From Zipacnadum sp036504235 (GTDB taxonomy: Bacteria; Armatimonadota; Zipacnadia; Zipacnadales; Zipacnadaceae): 64,000 nucleotides of DNA. The notes under the pieces were generated by a model. It ran no database searches, was not told the origin of the DNA, and was given only the letters and a program-made list of their open reading frames with translations. The stretch lies in NCBI GenBank assembly GCA_036504235.1, contig DASXVN010000046.1:124001-188000 (forward strand), in the 5' to 3' direction. Position numbers and translations under genes: made by a program. Position 1 is the first letter of the stretch; each line of letters starts with the position of its first letter. This document shows, one piece after another, positions 45,101 to 54,600 of the stretch.

Positions 45101-45632
45101 GCAGTTCGAGGACCTGGGGGAGAGCTTCGGCCTGGGGGGCGGCGAGCGGGGCGTGAAGTCAACGGTCTCCGCCGGAACGCTCGTTTCCCGGGAGGTCTTC
45201 TACACGCTGCAAGCCGCGGCGGGGGAAGCCGCCTGCCGGATTGAGCCGCGGGCGACGATCATCGACCTGCCCTTCTGCGTGCAGGGAGTCGAGGACAACG
45301 GCTGCGCCGCTGTGTTCAGCTCGGCGCGTCCCTGGTTCCGCCCCGTCGGCGTCGCCGAGGGCAAAGCCTACTTCCAGGAGAACGTGGACCGGGGCTCCGA
45401 GATCTGGGCGGGCAATGTGTTCCTCTGCGACGATAAGTCGGTCCGCTTGACGCTGGTGGCGGACGGCCTGGCCGAGGGCCGGGCGCCGTTCCTGGAAGTC
45501 CACAATCCGACGGATAAGCCGATCACGGCGCGCGTCTGGTCGCCGCAGCATGCCCCGCTTTTCGGTGGCTACCAGAGCACGCCCACCCTCCCCGCGGGCT
45601 CAAGTCTCATGCTCACCCTCACGAAGAAGTAG
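42123..45632 (+). CDS. Giant secreted protein with amidotransferase-like domain and degenerate PHP domain
   Basis: 1169 residues. The ATG at 42123 follows GGAGGAAG and encodes a signal peptide (about 1-20). Residues 20-320 resemble a class-I-amidotransferase-like fold (YLQEGGSALLLLQAV) without an obvious catalytic triad. From residue 354 the sequence GLFGAKTALSDGAGTVEQYAQ matches the start of a CehA/McbA-type PHP domain, where the expected HxH reads G-A-K and the later DH reads NES. Metal binding is therefore probably lost. YACPGLEFSD fits the next PHP strand. The remaining approximately 700 residues are beta-rich, probably including a mutarotase-like supersandwich. It appears to be a non-enzymatic extracytoplasmic protein, perhaps sugar-binding. 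Function unknown. Confidence 0.65.
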   Translation: MFRKLLFLLLASLALPAVAQPPVIGFIAIDAGKYYAEEQRYSPFATRVLYKNDFGFGMGEYELLFGAQANEQRTYDMLRQFNVTVIDTPFDHSITELGRARQAQAAAARHALERYLQEGGSALLLLQAVRYPNDLDQDFANLVIAGLGVQMVHEGVFDAQRAFQTPIASIFQPEGFFWTENIVKDHPVTANVKRLCLPQNHNGQTPGAVAFTLSPEWQVLARGEASAQSYKVTHDSVTDYNQVGMYQTAPPLVAARSFGKGRLVVYSVPARSVYTNYGVPGWSMIVEETGNAAANLLSDSGKLVLNALNWLAESSKGNPNLGTFAAQDTARVQFPQSLQYDDAQFEAPVPGVRGLFGAKTALSDGAGTVEQYAQAAKAAGLSFIVFNESLEKMTAAKLAQLQADCKRVSTEDFYACPGLEFSDEMGNRWAIWSDRLVFPQTEFKRAYIPTTAAMPALPMWDGQVLHNTGKYWELCGYSPNMLLTYRNLRAQQAHPANMWWFYRVAPYVFDRGKLTEDNFDEWLYALRDIRHVDPASYTRLYAPAEVAGAAATCVTAGRNLPNMRDWLNTRCANYGNPACPYVSTGPRIEQWEANNSQFDSPLDVRGAQRAHGRFTVASPDGIREVSIRDANYGVLRRYLGNGQPTLAREFELAHDRDHYLTLVVVDGKGKVAVSDEIYLWNYKTSMMRCGDNLNFLNGVGLCWHPDRNEMMPLAQMYQGMPAESIGGYDTAAALTSRGVLALSALDTSHTEELKQYPVPGSGVVLRKILDVKLPGRDVKICDMTMDPLVESYDTPKRDTPALCDVPTVVQENQLFVRTHRAYYLQNRNNMFVTWNYRRAREGAENYRGGLVWHEGKITFKRDATLAGAVPVPLFYLSPNQVEGTATVVLVQDSQGGPTIYPLTPGQPFAKEGLLAPGGFLTAGPCDTYPVIFGASGSTLRYNAFADPATGRVSQIVVGVGQAGQNVAAGESLPYRFAVASLGGPRKTSEEYVAQFEDLGESFGLGGGERGVKSTVSAGTLVSREVFYTLQAAAGEAACRIEPRATIIDLPFCVQGVEDNGCAAVFSSARPWFRPVGVAEGKAYFQENVDRGSEIWAGNVFLCDDKSVRLTLVADGLAEGRAPFLEVHNPTDKPITARVWSPQHAPLFGGYQSTPTLPAGSSLMLTLTKK

Positions 45633-45677
45633 GGGTGAGGGGGACGGGGTCCTGCGGGTGACTTGCGCCACGAATAA

Positions 45678-45711
45678 GCCCTCCCTCATCGCTGAGGGAG
45701 GGCTGTTTGGT
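45678..45711 (+). terminator. Rho-independent-type terminator
   Basis: GCCCTCCCTCA (45678-45688), loop TCGC, exact complement (45693-45703), then TGTTTGGTT. It lies 46 bases after the stop of the 1169-aa gene. The T-rich tail is imperfect. Confidence 0.65.
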
Positions 45712-45849
45712 TCAGGTGCTCGCGGGAGCTGTCGTTAGCCCGCCGCTCCGCCGCGCGCCACGCAGGAATACCGGGGGGGACGGCGAATCCCCCTGCAGTC
45801 AGACTGCCTGGACCCTACCCATACCCTGACTCTCGCAGGAGGCCGGCCC

Positions 45850-47685
45850 GTGCTCAAGCATCTGCTCTTCGCTGCCCTTATCCTCGCCACCCTCGCACCC
45901 GTCTGCGCGCAGCAGCCGGTGAGCGTCTCCCTGTGGCCCGACAAGGTGCTCTACACCCCCGGCGAGACCGCCCAGTTCGCGGTCACGGTGACCAACTCCG
46001 GACCGGGCGCGGTCGCCGGGACGCTCGCGGCCCGGGTGCTCTGGGAGATGGACGATGCGCAGAAGCTGCCCGAGCAGGCGGTGACGGTCGCGCCGGGCGA
46101 GACAAAGAAGCTGACCTTCACCTGGAAGACGCGCGACGTCCTGGGCTGCGAGGCGCGTGCAGAACTGGTGGTGGATGGACGGACGGTGGCGGCAGGCGCC
46201 GAGTACTTCAATGTCTGCCCGCAGAAGGAAGTGTTGCGCGTCAGCCTGCATGGCGAGTACCCGGACCTGTTCACCTACAACACCCCGGAGTACTTGGCCT
46301 CCCTTCCCGCCAAGGTGGGATCGCTGCGCCGGGCTTACTGCAACGTGATGGAGTTCTTCGGCTGGTGTCCGGACAACTTCGCCAATCTAGCGCCCGCCGG
46401 CGATCTGTGGGCCAACTCATACTACGAGAGCAAAACCGCGCTGCAAGCGGCGGTCGCGGAGGGCCACGCCCAGGGGGTGCGGTCGCTGCACTATGCGGCG
46501 GGCTACACCTGGTCGCGGCCTGGGTATGACCTGGTCCGCGAGCACCCGGAGTTCGCGGTGTACGACACCCTGGGGCGGCCGCAGGCGGGCGGGACCCTGA
46601 ACGTCGAGTCGGCGGACTTCGGGGCGCATCCGGACGTGCGGGCCGGGTACAACGCGACGGGGGCCTGCTGGCAAGGGGCGTTCTTCAACTTTGCCCGGCG
46701 CGATACGGTGGACTGGGGCATCCAGCAACTCCTGGCGAGTAAGCGGATGTTCGGTTGGGACGGCGTGCGCTTTGACGGGCATTTTGTGGTGCCCACGGCT
46801 TACATGGCCGGCGGCCGTGACCTCGACGGCACGCCGATTCCCAGTGGGGAAGAGGGCGAGAAGATCACCGCCGCCAACACGCTGTACACCAAGCAGCAGG
46901 TCTTCAAGGTCTTCCCGGACTACCTGTTTATGTACAACGGCGCGACCTATGACGCGGTCCACAATCGGCCGCTGCCCGACGGGGTCTCGATGGCCTCCCA
47001 GGGGGGGCTGGTGACGGACGAGTCGTACCGGACCTACTACGAGGTGGTCAGCGCCTGGAACTCGTGGAAGGCCTTTGCAGGGCGCATGGTGCAGGAGGCC
47101 GACCGCTGCCGGGCCAATGGCGGCTTCGCCGGCGGCTACCTGCCCCCGCCGTGGTGCGTCAACCCCGCCGTGGACCGCCTCCAGTACTGCCTGCTATTTG
47201 CGGCGCAGAACCACCCCTTCTTCAGCTTCCCCGCCCAGGATCGCCCGCAGGATGTGGGCGGCACGCACTTCCCCATTCAGAAGGATATCTTCCGTTTTGC
47301 CACGCGTTTCTCGGCCTTCCTCTGGGGGCGCGAGCAGGAGCGGGTCCCCGACCCGGACCAGGTGGTGAGCGTGAGCACGGCCGGGAAGGTGTGGTGGCGT
47401 GACTACGTCTACGAACGGCGGCGACCGGACGGGCGCCGGTTCCTGATCGTCCAGCTTATCAACGAGCCGCCGACGGAGTTCATCCAGGCGGAGAAGCAGC
47501 AGCTCCCGCAGCCCTTGGCGGACGTGACGGTGAAATTCACCCACCCGGTGAAGCAGGCGTGGGTGGCCTCCGCAGAGCCGGAACTGAACTACCAGAGGGT
47601 AGAGGCCCCCGGCGGCGCGGTCCGGGTGCCGCGACTCGCCGTGTGGACCATGGTTGTCGCCGAGATGGGAGGGGAGACCCGATGA
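45850..47685 (+). CDS. Secreted TIM-barrel glycosidase-like protein
   Basis: 611 residues, starting at a GTG with AGGAGG 7 bases upstream. Residues 1-20 are a signal peptide. Residues 25-120 are an Ig/CARDB-like domain (YTPGETAQFAVTVTNSGPG). The remainder looks like an alpha-glycosidase-type barrel similar to GH66/GH13-like enzymes: SKTALQAAVAEGHAQGVRSL, then GWDGVRFDGHF with candidate nucleophile Asp309, and a C-terminal sandwich. I cannot assign a CAZy family with confidence. Its stop overlaps the next start by 4 bases (ATGA), so the two proteins are probably made together. Confidence 0.6.
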   Translation: MLKHLLFAALILATLAPVCAQQPVSVSLWPDKVLYTPGETAQFAVTVTNSGPGAVAGTLAARVLWEMDDAQKLPEQAVTVAPGETKKLTFTWKTRDVLGCEARAELVVDGRTVAAGAEYFNVCPQKEVLRVSLHGEYPDLFTYNTPEYLASLPAKVGSLRRAYCNVMEFFGWCPDNFANLAPAGDLWANSYYESKTALQAAVAEGHAQGVRSLHYAAGYTWSRPGYDLVREHPEFAVYDTLGRPQAGGTLNVESADFGAHPDVRAGYNATGACWQGAFFNFARRDTVDWGIQQLLASKRMFGWDGVRFDGHFVVPTAYMAGGRDLDGTPIPSGEEGEKITAANTLYTKQQVFKVFPDYLFMYNGATYDAVHNRPLPDGVSMASQGGLVTDESYRTYYEVVSAWNSWKAFAGRMVQEADRCRANGGFAGGYLPPPWCVNPAVDRLQYCLLFAAQNHPFFSFPAQDRPQDVGGTHFPIQKDIFRFATRFSAFLWGREQERVPDPDQVVSVSTAGKVWWRDYVYERRRPDGRRFLIVQLINEPPTEFIQAEKQQLPQPLADVTVKFTHPVKQAWVASAEPELNYQRVEAPGGAVRVPRLAVWTMVVAEMGGETR

Positions 47686-49643
47686 AGCAGGCTCTGATGC
47701 TCACTATGGTGCTGCTGTGCGCCTGGCCGGCTCTGCCCGGGCGGGCGGAGGTGTCCCTGACCGAAGTGCCCGCCGCGGGCCAGACGCATTTGCAGATGAA
47801 GAACGAGTTCTTCAGCCTGGAGATCTGGCCGGAGCTGGGGGCGCAGGCGCGGTCCTTCCTGACGCGCTACAGCGACCGCGAGTGGTGCTTCCCCGGCGAC
47901 AACGCGGGACACGGAGCGCTGCTGCGAGACTGCTTCGTGGGGACCGGGTATCCGAACAACGAGTTGGTCATGCTCCCGCGTACTTACGAGGTGGCGCAGG
48001 ACACCCCCCAGCGGGCCGTGGTCAAGTTCCGAGGGACCTTGCCGAGCGGGCTGGTGATCAACAAGCAGGTCACCATGGAAGCGGACAGCCCGGTGCTGGG
48101 CGTGGATTTCGGCATGAACAACGCCACCGGCGCCTCGGTGAGCAAGGGCCTGTGGGCCAAGTCCGATATCTACGTCTCGGGCCTGCGGCCGGACAACCAC
48201 TACTTCCGCCCGGAGGTGCGCGGCGTCAACGTCAGCGGCTGGGACGAGAAGCTGGGCCAGATGCAAGGGGAGGACTTCATTCGTAGCCCCTATGAGGGCT
48301 GGTCGGCGGCGATCAACACCGGCACCAAAGAGGGCCTGGTGTGGCTGATGGACTACAACTGGCTCAAGTGGTTGTACAACTGCAACACTGCCTGGACGGC
48401 GGAGTGGTTCTACGACACGGTGACGCTGCCCCCCGGGCAGGCCTGGACCACCCATTACGACATGATCCTGGTCCAGGGGTTCGCGAGTGTCTGCCACGCC
48501 TCGGAGAATTTCATTGCGGGGATGAGCCTGAGCCCGGCGCCGACTTTCGCCGCTACCAAGGGCCCGGCGCCGGTCATCCTGACGCACACCCTGAGCCGGT
48601 CGAAGCTGGGGGCGCTGCAGGGGGCGCGCCTGACGGGGAGACTGCGGGAGGTCGACACCGGCGTGGTGCATGACCTGGAGCCGGTGGAGGTGGGCGACCT
48701 GACCTGGGAGCCGAAGACCGTCCGGCAGACCGTGACCGTGGACCCGGATATCCGCGTGGTGGCCGAGGTCACCCTGACCGCCACCGGTCCGGCGGGGCAG
48801 GCGATCAGCGAACCGTATCAGTACTACTGGCCCGGCGTGAGCGGAGAGAAGTTCAACCTGCTCGCGGGGGCGGCGGTCACCACCTACTACCGCGCGGCTC
48901 CGCCCAAGACTAAGGTCTACCCCAAGCCGGCGAACCTCACCTACTACCGCAAGCCCGAGGTGAAGATGCTCGACTTCCGGGGCTCGTACCACGAGGTGTG
49001 GAAGGTCCCGGAGGCGGCGACCCGGGCCGGGGTGCAGGACATCCGCGGCTCCTATTTCCGCACCGAGCCCTCCTTTGGCAGCGCGCTGTCGTACCTGCCC
49101 GAGGGCTTCGAGCAGTGGTTCGACTACGACCTGATCGTCCTCAATAACGTGGACGCCGAGAGCCTGACCGACTTCGGCAGGGAGGCCCTGCGCGACTTCG
49201 TCAGGGCGGGCGGCAGCCTGCTGGTGCTGGGCGGGTTCTACGCCTACGGCGGCGGGGGCTACGCCGGGACGCAACTGGAGGAAGTCCTGCCCGTGGAGAT
49301 GAACCCCAAGATCGCGCGCCTGCAGCCCTTGCCGAACGGGAAGCTGCGGGTGAGCGGGACGGCGCGGGCGCTCGCCGGGAGGCGGTTGTCCGCCGCTCCG
49401 ACCTGCTTCTGGTGGCAGGAGGGCAAGGCGAAGCCTGGGGCGTGGGTGGAACTCATGGCCGGGGAGAAGCCCTTCCTGGTCTGCGGAACGTACGGCCAGG
49501 GGCGCGTCGCGGCCGCGCTCGGGAACGTCTGCGGCAAGTCCCAGCCTGGCCGGCTGGCCTTCTGGGAGGACCCCGAGTGGGTCCCGACGCTGGGCAAGGT
49601 CGTGCGGTGGCTGGTGTTCGGGGAAGAGAAGCAGAGCAAGTAG
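47682..49643 (+). CDS. Secreted mutarotase-like / amidotransferase-like protein
   Basis: 653 residues. The ATG at 47682 overlaps the upstream stop and is preceded by GGGAGGGGAG, marking it as the real start. Residues 1-22 are a signal peptide. Residues 30-300 resemble a galactose-mutarotase-like supersandwich (FFSLEIWPELGAQARSFL; YEGWSAAINTGTKEGLVWLMDYN). The C-terminal approximately 200 residues are a class-I amidotransferase-like fold (YDLIVLNNVDAESL, FVRAGGSLLVLGGFYAYGG) without a visible Cys nucleophile. No specific activity can be named. It was probably produced with the preceding glycosidase and acts on sugars outside the cytoplasm. Confidence 0.65.
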   Translation: MKQALMLTMVLLCAWPALPGRAEVSLTEVPAAGQTHLQMKNEFFSLEIWPELGAQARSFLTRYSDREWCFPGDNAGHGALLRDCFVGTGYPNNELVMLPRTYEVAQDTPQRAVVKFRGTLPSGLVINKQVTMEADSPVLGVDFGMNNATGASVSKGLWAKSDIYVSGLRPDNHYFRPEVRGVNVSGWDEKLGQMQGEDFIRSPYEGWSAAINTGTKEGLVWLMDYNWLKWLYNCNTAWTAEWFYDTVTLPPGQAWTTHYDMILVQGFASVCHASENFIAGMSLSPAPTFAATKGPAPVILTHTLSRSKLGALQGARLTGRLREVDTGVVHDLEPVEVGDLTWEPKTVRQTVTVDPDIRVVAEVTLTATGPAGQAISEPYQYYWPGVSGEKFNLLAGAAVTTYYRAAPPKTKVYPKPANLTYYRKPEVKMLDFRGSYHEVWKVPEAATRAGVQDIRGSYFRTEPSFGSALSYLPEGFEQWFDYDLIVLNNVDAESLTDFGREALRDFVRAGGSLLVLGGFYAYGGGGYAGTQLEEVLPVEMNPKIARLQPLPNGKLRVSGTARALAGRRLSAAPTCFWWQEGKAKPGAWVELMAGEKPFLVCGTYGQGRVAAALGNVCGKSQPGRLAFWEDPEWVPTLGKVVRWLVFGEEKQSK

Positions 49644-49671
49644 CCGATGAGAGTCGTGGAAACAGGACCGG

Positions 49672-49702
49672 GGAGGCGCTACGCAAAGCTTCGCGCGCCT
49701 CC
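49672..49702 (+). other. Stem-loop between cotranscribed genes
   Basis: GGAGGCGC (49672-49679) and its complement (49695-49702) form an 8-bp stem 20 bases before the next start. There is no T-tract; it could be an mRNA-stabilising hairpin or weak attenuator. Confidence 0.3.
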
Positions 49703-49722
49703 GTTAGAAAGGTGAATCATTG

Positions 49723-51513
49723 ATGTCGACTTTTGAGGAACTCAGACAACAGGCCTTCGTGACGGAGGCGCAGGCGGCCCTGGCGAAGATGGACGTTGAA
49801 GCGGGCTTGATTCCGGCCCCCCCCATGGCGCATTCCGCCGGACCGCACAGCCTGTCGCGGGGGTATGACATCCGCAGCAGTGGCGAGGCGATCTGCCCCT
49901 TGGCGATGTCCGGTCACCTGGAGGAGGCCTGGCGGTCGCTGAGTGCCGTGCTCGACTACCAGGACCTGGACCCGCGCAGCCTGACCTACGGGAACTTCTT
50001 CTGGTACAGCGGCTGGGACCGCGTGCTGGACCCCAACGCCATTTCCTTCCTGGTGCCGCACCTGTGTTACGTCTTGAAGCACAAATGCTCCGAGATGCCG
50101 TCGGCCTTGCAGGCCCGTTTGGGGGAGGCCCTGGCGCTGGCCGTCAACGGTCTCAATGCGCAGCGCATCACCTGGGGGTACACCAACATCGCCCTCTTGA
50201 GCATGGCCTCGAAGATGATGATCAGCGACGTGCTGGACGATCCGCGCGCCTACAAGCTGGCCTGCTGGGACTGGGAGGAATGGCGCAACCACACCGGGCG
50301 GCTCACCGCGATCACCGAGTACAACTCCCTGACCTACACCTGGGTGCAGGTCCATGCGCTCGCGATGATGCTGTCCTGCCCGGCCGATGAGGTGCTGCTG
50401 CGCGAGGTGCGGATGGTCATGCGCCAGTTGATTACCTCCGTCGTCGTGGACTATCACCCGGTCATTGGCCGGATCACCGGCCCGCAGTCGCGCGCGTATC
50501 TCAACGACCGCCGCTACCGGGGCCGCTCGCACATGGACGCGGTGCTGCACTACGTGCTGGGCACGCCGCTGGCGCAGAACTCGGTCTGGCTGGGGGCGCC
50601 GATCGGGCCGGAGGACATACTGCCGCCCGGTCGGAACCTCTCCCTGCCGCGTACCACTCGGGCCGCGACGCACGGCTTCTCGCGCACCAACTACCTGGCG
50701 CCGGATTTCGCCCTGGGAGCCGCCTCCGGGCGGGCGGGCTGGATCGGGCACGAGGCGCCCTTCTTCCTGGCCTACCGGGCCGAATCGCCTCGGTGCACGG
50801 TCCCGATCGCCACGAGGCCCTGGCCCCACGCGAGCTACGCCAGCCTGCAGGACGGGTTGCTGCTGGGCGGCAGCGTCTGGCTGCTCGACGCGACCGGTCG
50901 CCCGCCCACGCGCAAGCCCGACGATTGGCGCGGGGTCATGAGCGGCCTGAATACCGGTCGCCCGGATGATCTGCTCGAGGACCCGACGGTCCGTCCCGGC
51001 TATGTGCTGGAACTTGGACTCCGCGGGCAGGTGCGTGTGTTTGGCGCAGACGGCCAGGAGATCACCGACTTCACGGCTTCGCTTGCGGGTGCGGCCCTGG
51101 CCCTGGAGACGGAGAGCGTGGTCGTGGGCCTGCGCTTCCTGTGCGCGGGAGACTCCGCGCCGACGTTGTCGCTGGGCGAGGAAGAGGACGGCGAAATCGT
51201 GCTGACGGTGCGGGGGAGCCGGGAAGGGCGAGCCGCCAGCGCCCGCGAAACCGCTACCTTCGGCGCGTTCCTGCTGGACGTGCAGTCGCGCACGCCGGAC
51301 TCCGATCCCGCGGCCGTCGCCCGGCGCATGGCGGCGGCTTCGATCCGCGTGGAGGAGGCGCCGGGGGCGTGGCAGGTCGCGGCTCCTGGGCGGGACAACG
51401 CCGAGTTGACCCTCGCGCTGCCTTTCACCCCGGACTGCTTCTACTCGGTGGATAACGAGGCCCTGACCGCCAATCAGTGGGCCGCTTCCCTGCGCGAAGC
51501 GCCGCAGTCCTAA
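49723..51513 (+). CDS. Cytosolic alpha/alpha-toroid-like protein of unknown function
   Basis: 596 residues, with GAAAGGTGA upstream of the ATG and no signal peptide. The first 260 residues are helical with W-rich repeats (YGNFFWYSGWDRVLDPNAI, ITWGYTNIALLSMASKMM, ITEYNSLTYTWVQVHAL), reminiscent of the alpha/alpha-barrel of polysaccharide lyases or glucuronyl hydrolases. The C-terminal half is beta-rich, like heparinase II/III-type enzymes. The EYNSLTY motif could line an active site. I do not recognise a precise family. It ends the plus-strand island and may act on imported oligosaccharides (inference). Confidence 0.6.
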   Translation: MSTFEELRQQAFVTEAQAALAKMDVEAGLIPAPPMAHSAGPHSLSRGYDIRSSGEAICPLAMSGHLEEAWRSLSAVLDYQDLDPRSLTYGNFFWYSGWDRVLDPNAISFLVPHLCYVLKHKCSEMPSALQARLGEALALAVNGLNAQRITWGYTNIALLSMASKMMISDVLDDPRAYKLACWDWEEWRNHTGRLTAITEYNSLTYTWVQVHALAMMLSCPADEVLLREVRMVMRQLITSVVVDYHPVIGRITGPQSRAYLNDRRYRGRSHMDAVLHYVLGTPLAQNSVWLGAPIGPEDILPPGRNLSLPRTTRAATHGFSRTNYLAPDFALGAASGRAGWIGHEAPFFLAYRAESPRCTVPIATRPWPHASYASLQDGLLLGGSVWLLDATGRPPTRKPDDWRGVMSGLNTGRPDDLLEDPTVRPGYVLELGLRGQVRVFGADGQEITDFTASLAGAALALETESVVVGLRFLCAGDSAPTLSLGEEEDGEIVLTVRGSREGRAASARETATFGAFLLDVQSRTPDSDPAAVARRMAAASIRVEEAPGAWQVAAPGRDNAELTLALPFTPDCFYSVDNEALTANQWAASLREAPQS

Positions 51514-51540
51514 AGTACCCGGCAGGCACTCCCCTCAGCG

Positions 51541-51578
51541 AGGTGTGACGCAATTCCTTCAGGATTTACGTCACACCT
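51541..51578. promoter_or_regulatory. 38-bp near-perfect palindrome upstream of carB
   Basis: Arms 51541-51558 (AGGTGTGACGCAATTCCT) and 51561-51578 match at 16 of 18 positions, with the outer 10 bp perfect. It lies 28 bases after the stop of the 596-aa gene and 24 bases before the carB -35 box. It could be a terminator without a T-tract or a repressor operator. Confidence 0.45.
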
Positions 51579-51601
51579 CCCGCTTATGCCCCCGCCCCCC
51601 C

Positions 51602-51630
51602 TTGCCCGCGCCTGGTTTACCCGGTACAAT
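51602..51630 (+). promoter_or_regulatory. Promoter of carB
   Basis: TTGCCC (4/6) at 51602-51607, a 17-base spacer and TACAAT (5/6) at 51625-51630. Predicted start is near 51637, giving a leader of about 62 bases. Confidence 0.55.
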
Positions 51631-51698
51631 ACTCTCCCGGAAGGCGCCTCGTTTCTGCCCCTTACTTCCTCCGTGCGCGCCTGTCCTAAGGAGCCTCC

Positions 51699-54600
51699 AT
51701 GCCCAAGCGGACCGACCTGCAGAAGATCATGATTATCGGCTCGGGGCCGATCGTTATCGGCCAGGCCTGTGAGTTTGACTACTCCGGCGCCCAGGCCTGC
51801 AAGGCTCTGCGGGAGGAAGGCTATACCGTTGTTTTGATCAACTCCAACCCGGCGACCATCATGACCGATCCCGAGATGGCCGACCGGACCTACATCGAGC
51901 CCCTGACCCCCGACTCGGTCGCGCGGATTATCGCCGACGAAAAGCCCGACGCCCTCCTGCCCACTCTGGGCGGCCAGACCGGTCTCAACCTGGCTCTGGA
52001 ACTGGCCGAAAGCGGCGTGCTCTCGCGCAATAACGTCGAGCTGATCGGCGCCAAGCGCAAGGCTATCAAGAAGGCCGAGGACCGCGAGCTGTTCAAGGAC
52101 GCCATGCTCGCCGCCGGTTTGGACCTGCCCCGCAGCGATTTCGCCATGAGTCTGCACGATGCCCGCCGCATCGCCGAGGAGATCGGCTACCCGCTGATTA
52201 TTCGCCCCTCCGCTACCCTGGGCGGCACCGGTGGCGGCACCGCCAACAACCTCGAGGAGTTGGAGGAAGTCTGCGGCCGCGGCCTGGACGCCAGCCCCAT
52301 GAACGAGGTGCTGATCGAGGAATCCGTGGTCGGCTGGAAAGAGTACGAGCTGGAGGTCATGCGCGACTCGCGGGACAACGTCGTCATTGTCTGCTCGATC
52401 GAGAACCTCGATCCCATGGGCATCCACACCGGCGACTCCATCACCGTGGCCCCGGCGCAGACGCTGACCGACCGCGAGTACCAGAAGATGCGCGACCAGT
52501 CTATCCGGGTCATGCGCGAGATCGGCGTGGACACCGGCGGCAGCAATATCCAGTTCGCCGTCAACCCCGAGGACGGGCGCATGGTGGTCATCGAGATGAA
52601 CCCGCGCGTCAGCCGCTCCTCGGCGCTGGCCTCCAAGGCCACCGGCTTTCCCATCGCCAAGATCGCGGCCAAGCTGGCCGTCGGCTACACCCTGGACGAG
52701 CTGGTCAACGACATCACGCTGGAGACCCCCGCCTGCTTTGAGCCCAGCATTGACTACGTGGTCACCAAGATTCCCCGCTGGGCCTTCGAGAAGTTCCCCG
52801 GCGCGGACCCGCGGCTGATGACGCAGATGAAGTCTGTCGGCGAGGTCATGGCCATTGGCCGCACCTTCCCCGAGTCGCTGCAGAAGGCGATCCGCTCGCT
52901 GGAGATTGCCCGCTTCGGCCTGGGTGCGGACGGCAAGGGCGCGCACTACGACAAGCTCCAGCGCCCCGCGTTGGAGGAGCTGCTCACCATCCCGCATCCC
53001 GACCGCCTCTTCCAGCTCCGCAGCGCCCTGCGCGTGGGCATGACCGTAGCCGAACTCCACGAGATAACGGGGATAGACCCCTGGTTCCTCGAGCATATTT
53101 GGCGGATTGTCGAGATGCAGGACCAGTTGCGCTCCGTCAGCCGCGAGCACCCCCTGGAGGAGCTGACCGCCGATGACTTCCTCACCCTCAAACAGACCGG
53201 CTTCTCCGACCGGCAGATCGCGGTGCTGACCGACAGCGAGGACGCCGCGGTCCGCGCCCGGCGCAAGGAACTGGGTGTCACGCCGGTGGTCAAGCTGGTG
53301 GATACGTGCGCGGCCGAGTTCGAGGCGCACACGCCGTATTACTACCTCACCTACGAGCAGGAGGACGAGTTCCGCGCCTCCGAGCGCAAGAACATCCTCA
53401 TCCTCGGTGGCGGCCCCAACCGCATCGGCCAGGGGATTGAGTTCGACTATTGCTGCGTTCACGCCGCCCTGGCCCTGCGCGATGACGGCTATGAGACCAT
53501 CATGGTCAACTCCAACCCCGAGACGGTGAGCACCGACTACGACACCTCCGACAAGCTCTATTTTGAGCCCCTGACCCTGGAGGACGTGCTCAACATCTGC
53601 GACAAGGAGCAGCCCTGGGGCGTCATCGTCCAGTTCGGCGGCCAGACGCCGCTGAATCTGGCGGAGGGCCTGGAGGCCAACGGCGTGCCGATCATCGGCA
53701 CCTCCCCGGCCAACATCCGCCGCGCCGAGGACCGCAAGAGCTTCCAGGAACTGGCCCAGAAGCTGGGCCTGCGCCAGCCCGTCAACGCCACCGCCGTCAC
53801 CATCGAAGAGGCCCTCGAGGCCGCCGCGACGATCGGCTATCCGCTGGTCGTCCGCCCCTCGTACGTCCTGGGCGGACGGGCGATGCGGGTGGTCTACAAC
53901 GACGAGCAACTGGCGAAATACATGCAAATGGCCGTGGAGGCCGCGCCCAATCACCCCATCCTACTCGACGAGTTCCTGGAGGGCGCGATTGAGATTGACG
54001 TGGACGCCATCGCCGACGGCGAGCGCTGCGTGATCGGCGGTATCATGGAGCATATCGAGGAGGCCGGGATCCACTCCGGCGATTCGGCCTGCGTCCTGCC
54101 CGCCTTCAGCCTGGCCGAGGATGAGCTGGTCAAGATCGAGCAGCAGACCAAGGCGCTGGCCCACGAGCTACAGGTCATCGGCCTGATGAACATCCAGTAC
54201 GCTATCCGCAACGAGGAGCTATACATCCTGGAGGTCAACCCCCGCGCCTCCCGCACCATCCCCTACGTCAGCAAGGCCATCGGCGTGCCCCTGGCCAAGC
54301 TCGCCGCGCGGGTCATGGGCGGCAAATCCCTGAAGGAACTGGGCTTTACCCAGGAGGTCACCGTTTCGCACACGGCGGTCAAGGTGCCGGTCTTCCCCTT
54401 CAACAAGTTCAGCGGCGTGGACACGCTGCTGGGGCCGGAGATGAAATCCACCGGCGAGGTCATGGGCATAGACAACCACTTCGGCGCGGCTTTCGCCAAG
54501 GCCTATCTCGCCGCCGGCCAGCGCCTCCCCGAGCGCGGCACGGTCTTCATCAGCGTGCGCAACCGCGACAAGCGCGACATCATCTTCATCGGCAAGCGCC

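Noticed and set aside
51510..53954. 814-codon open frame on the minus strand
   Set aside because: Antisense to carB, which is unmistakable.
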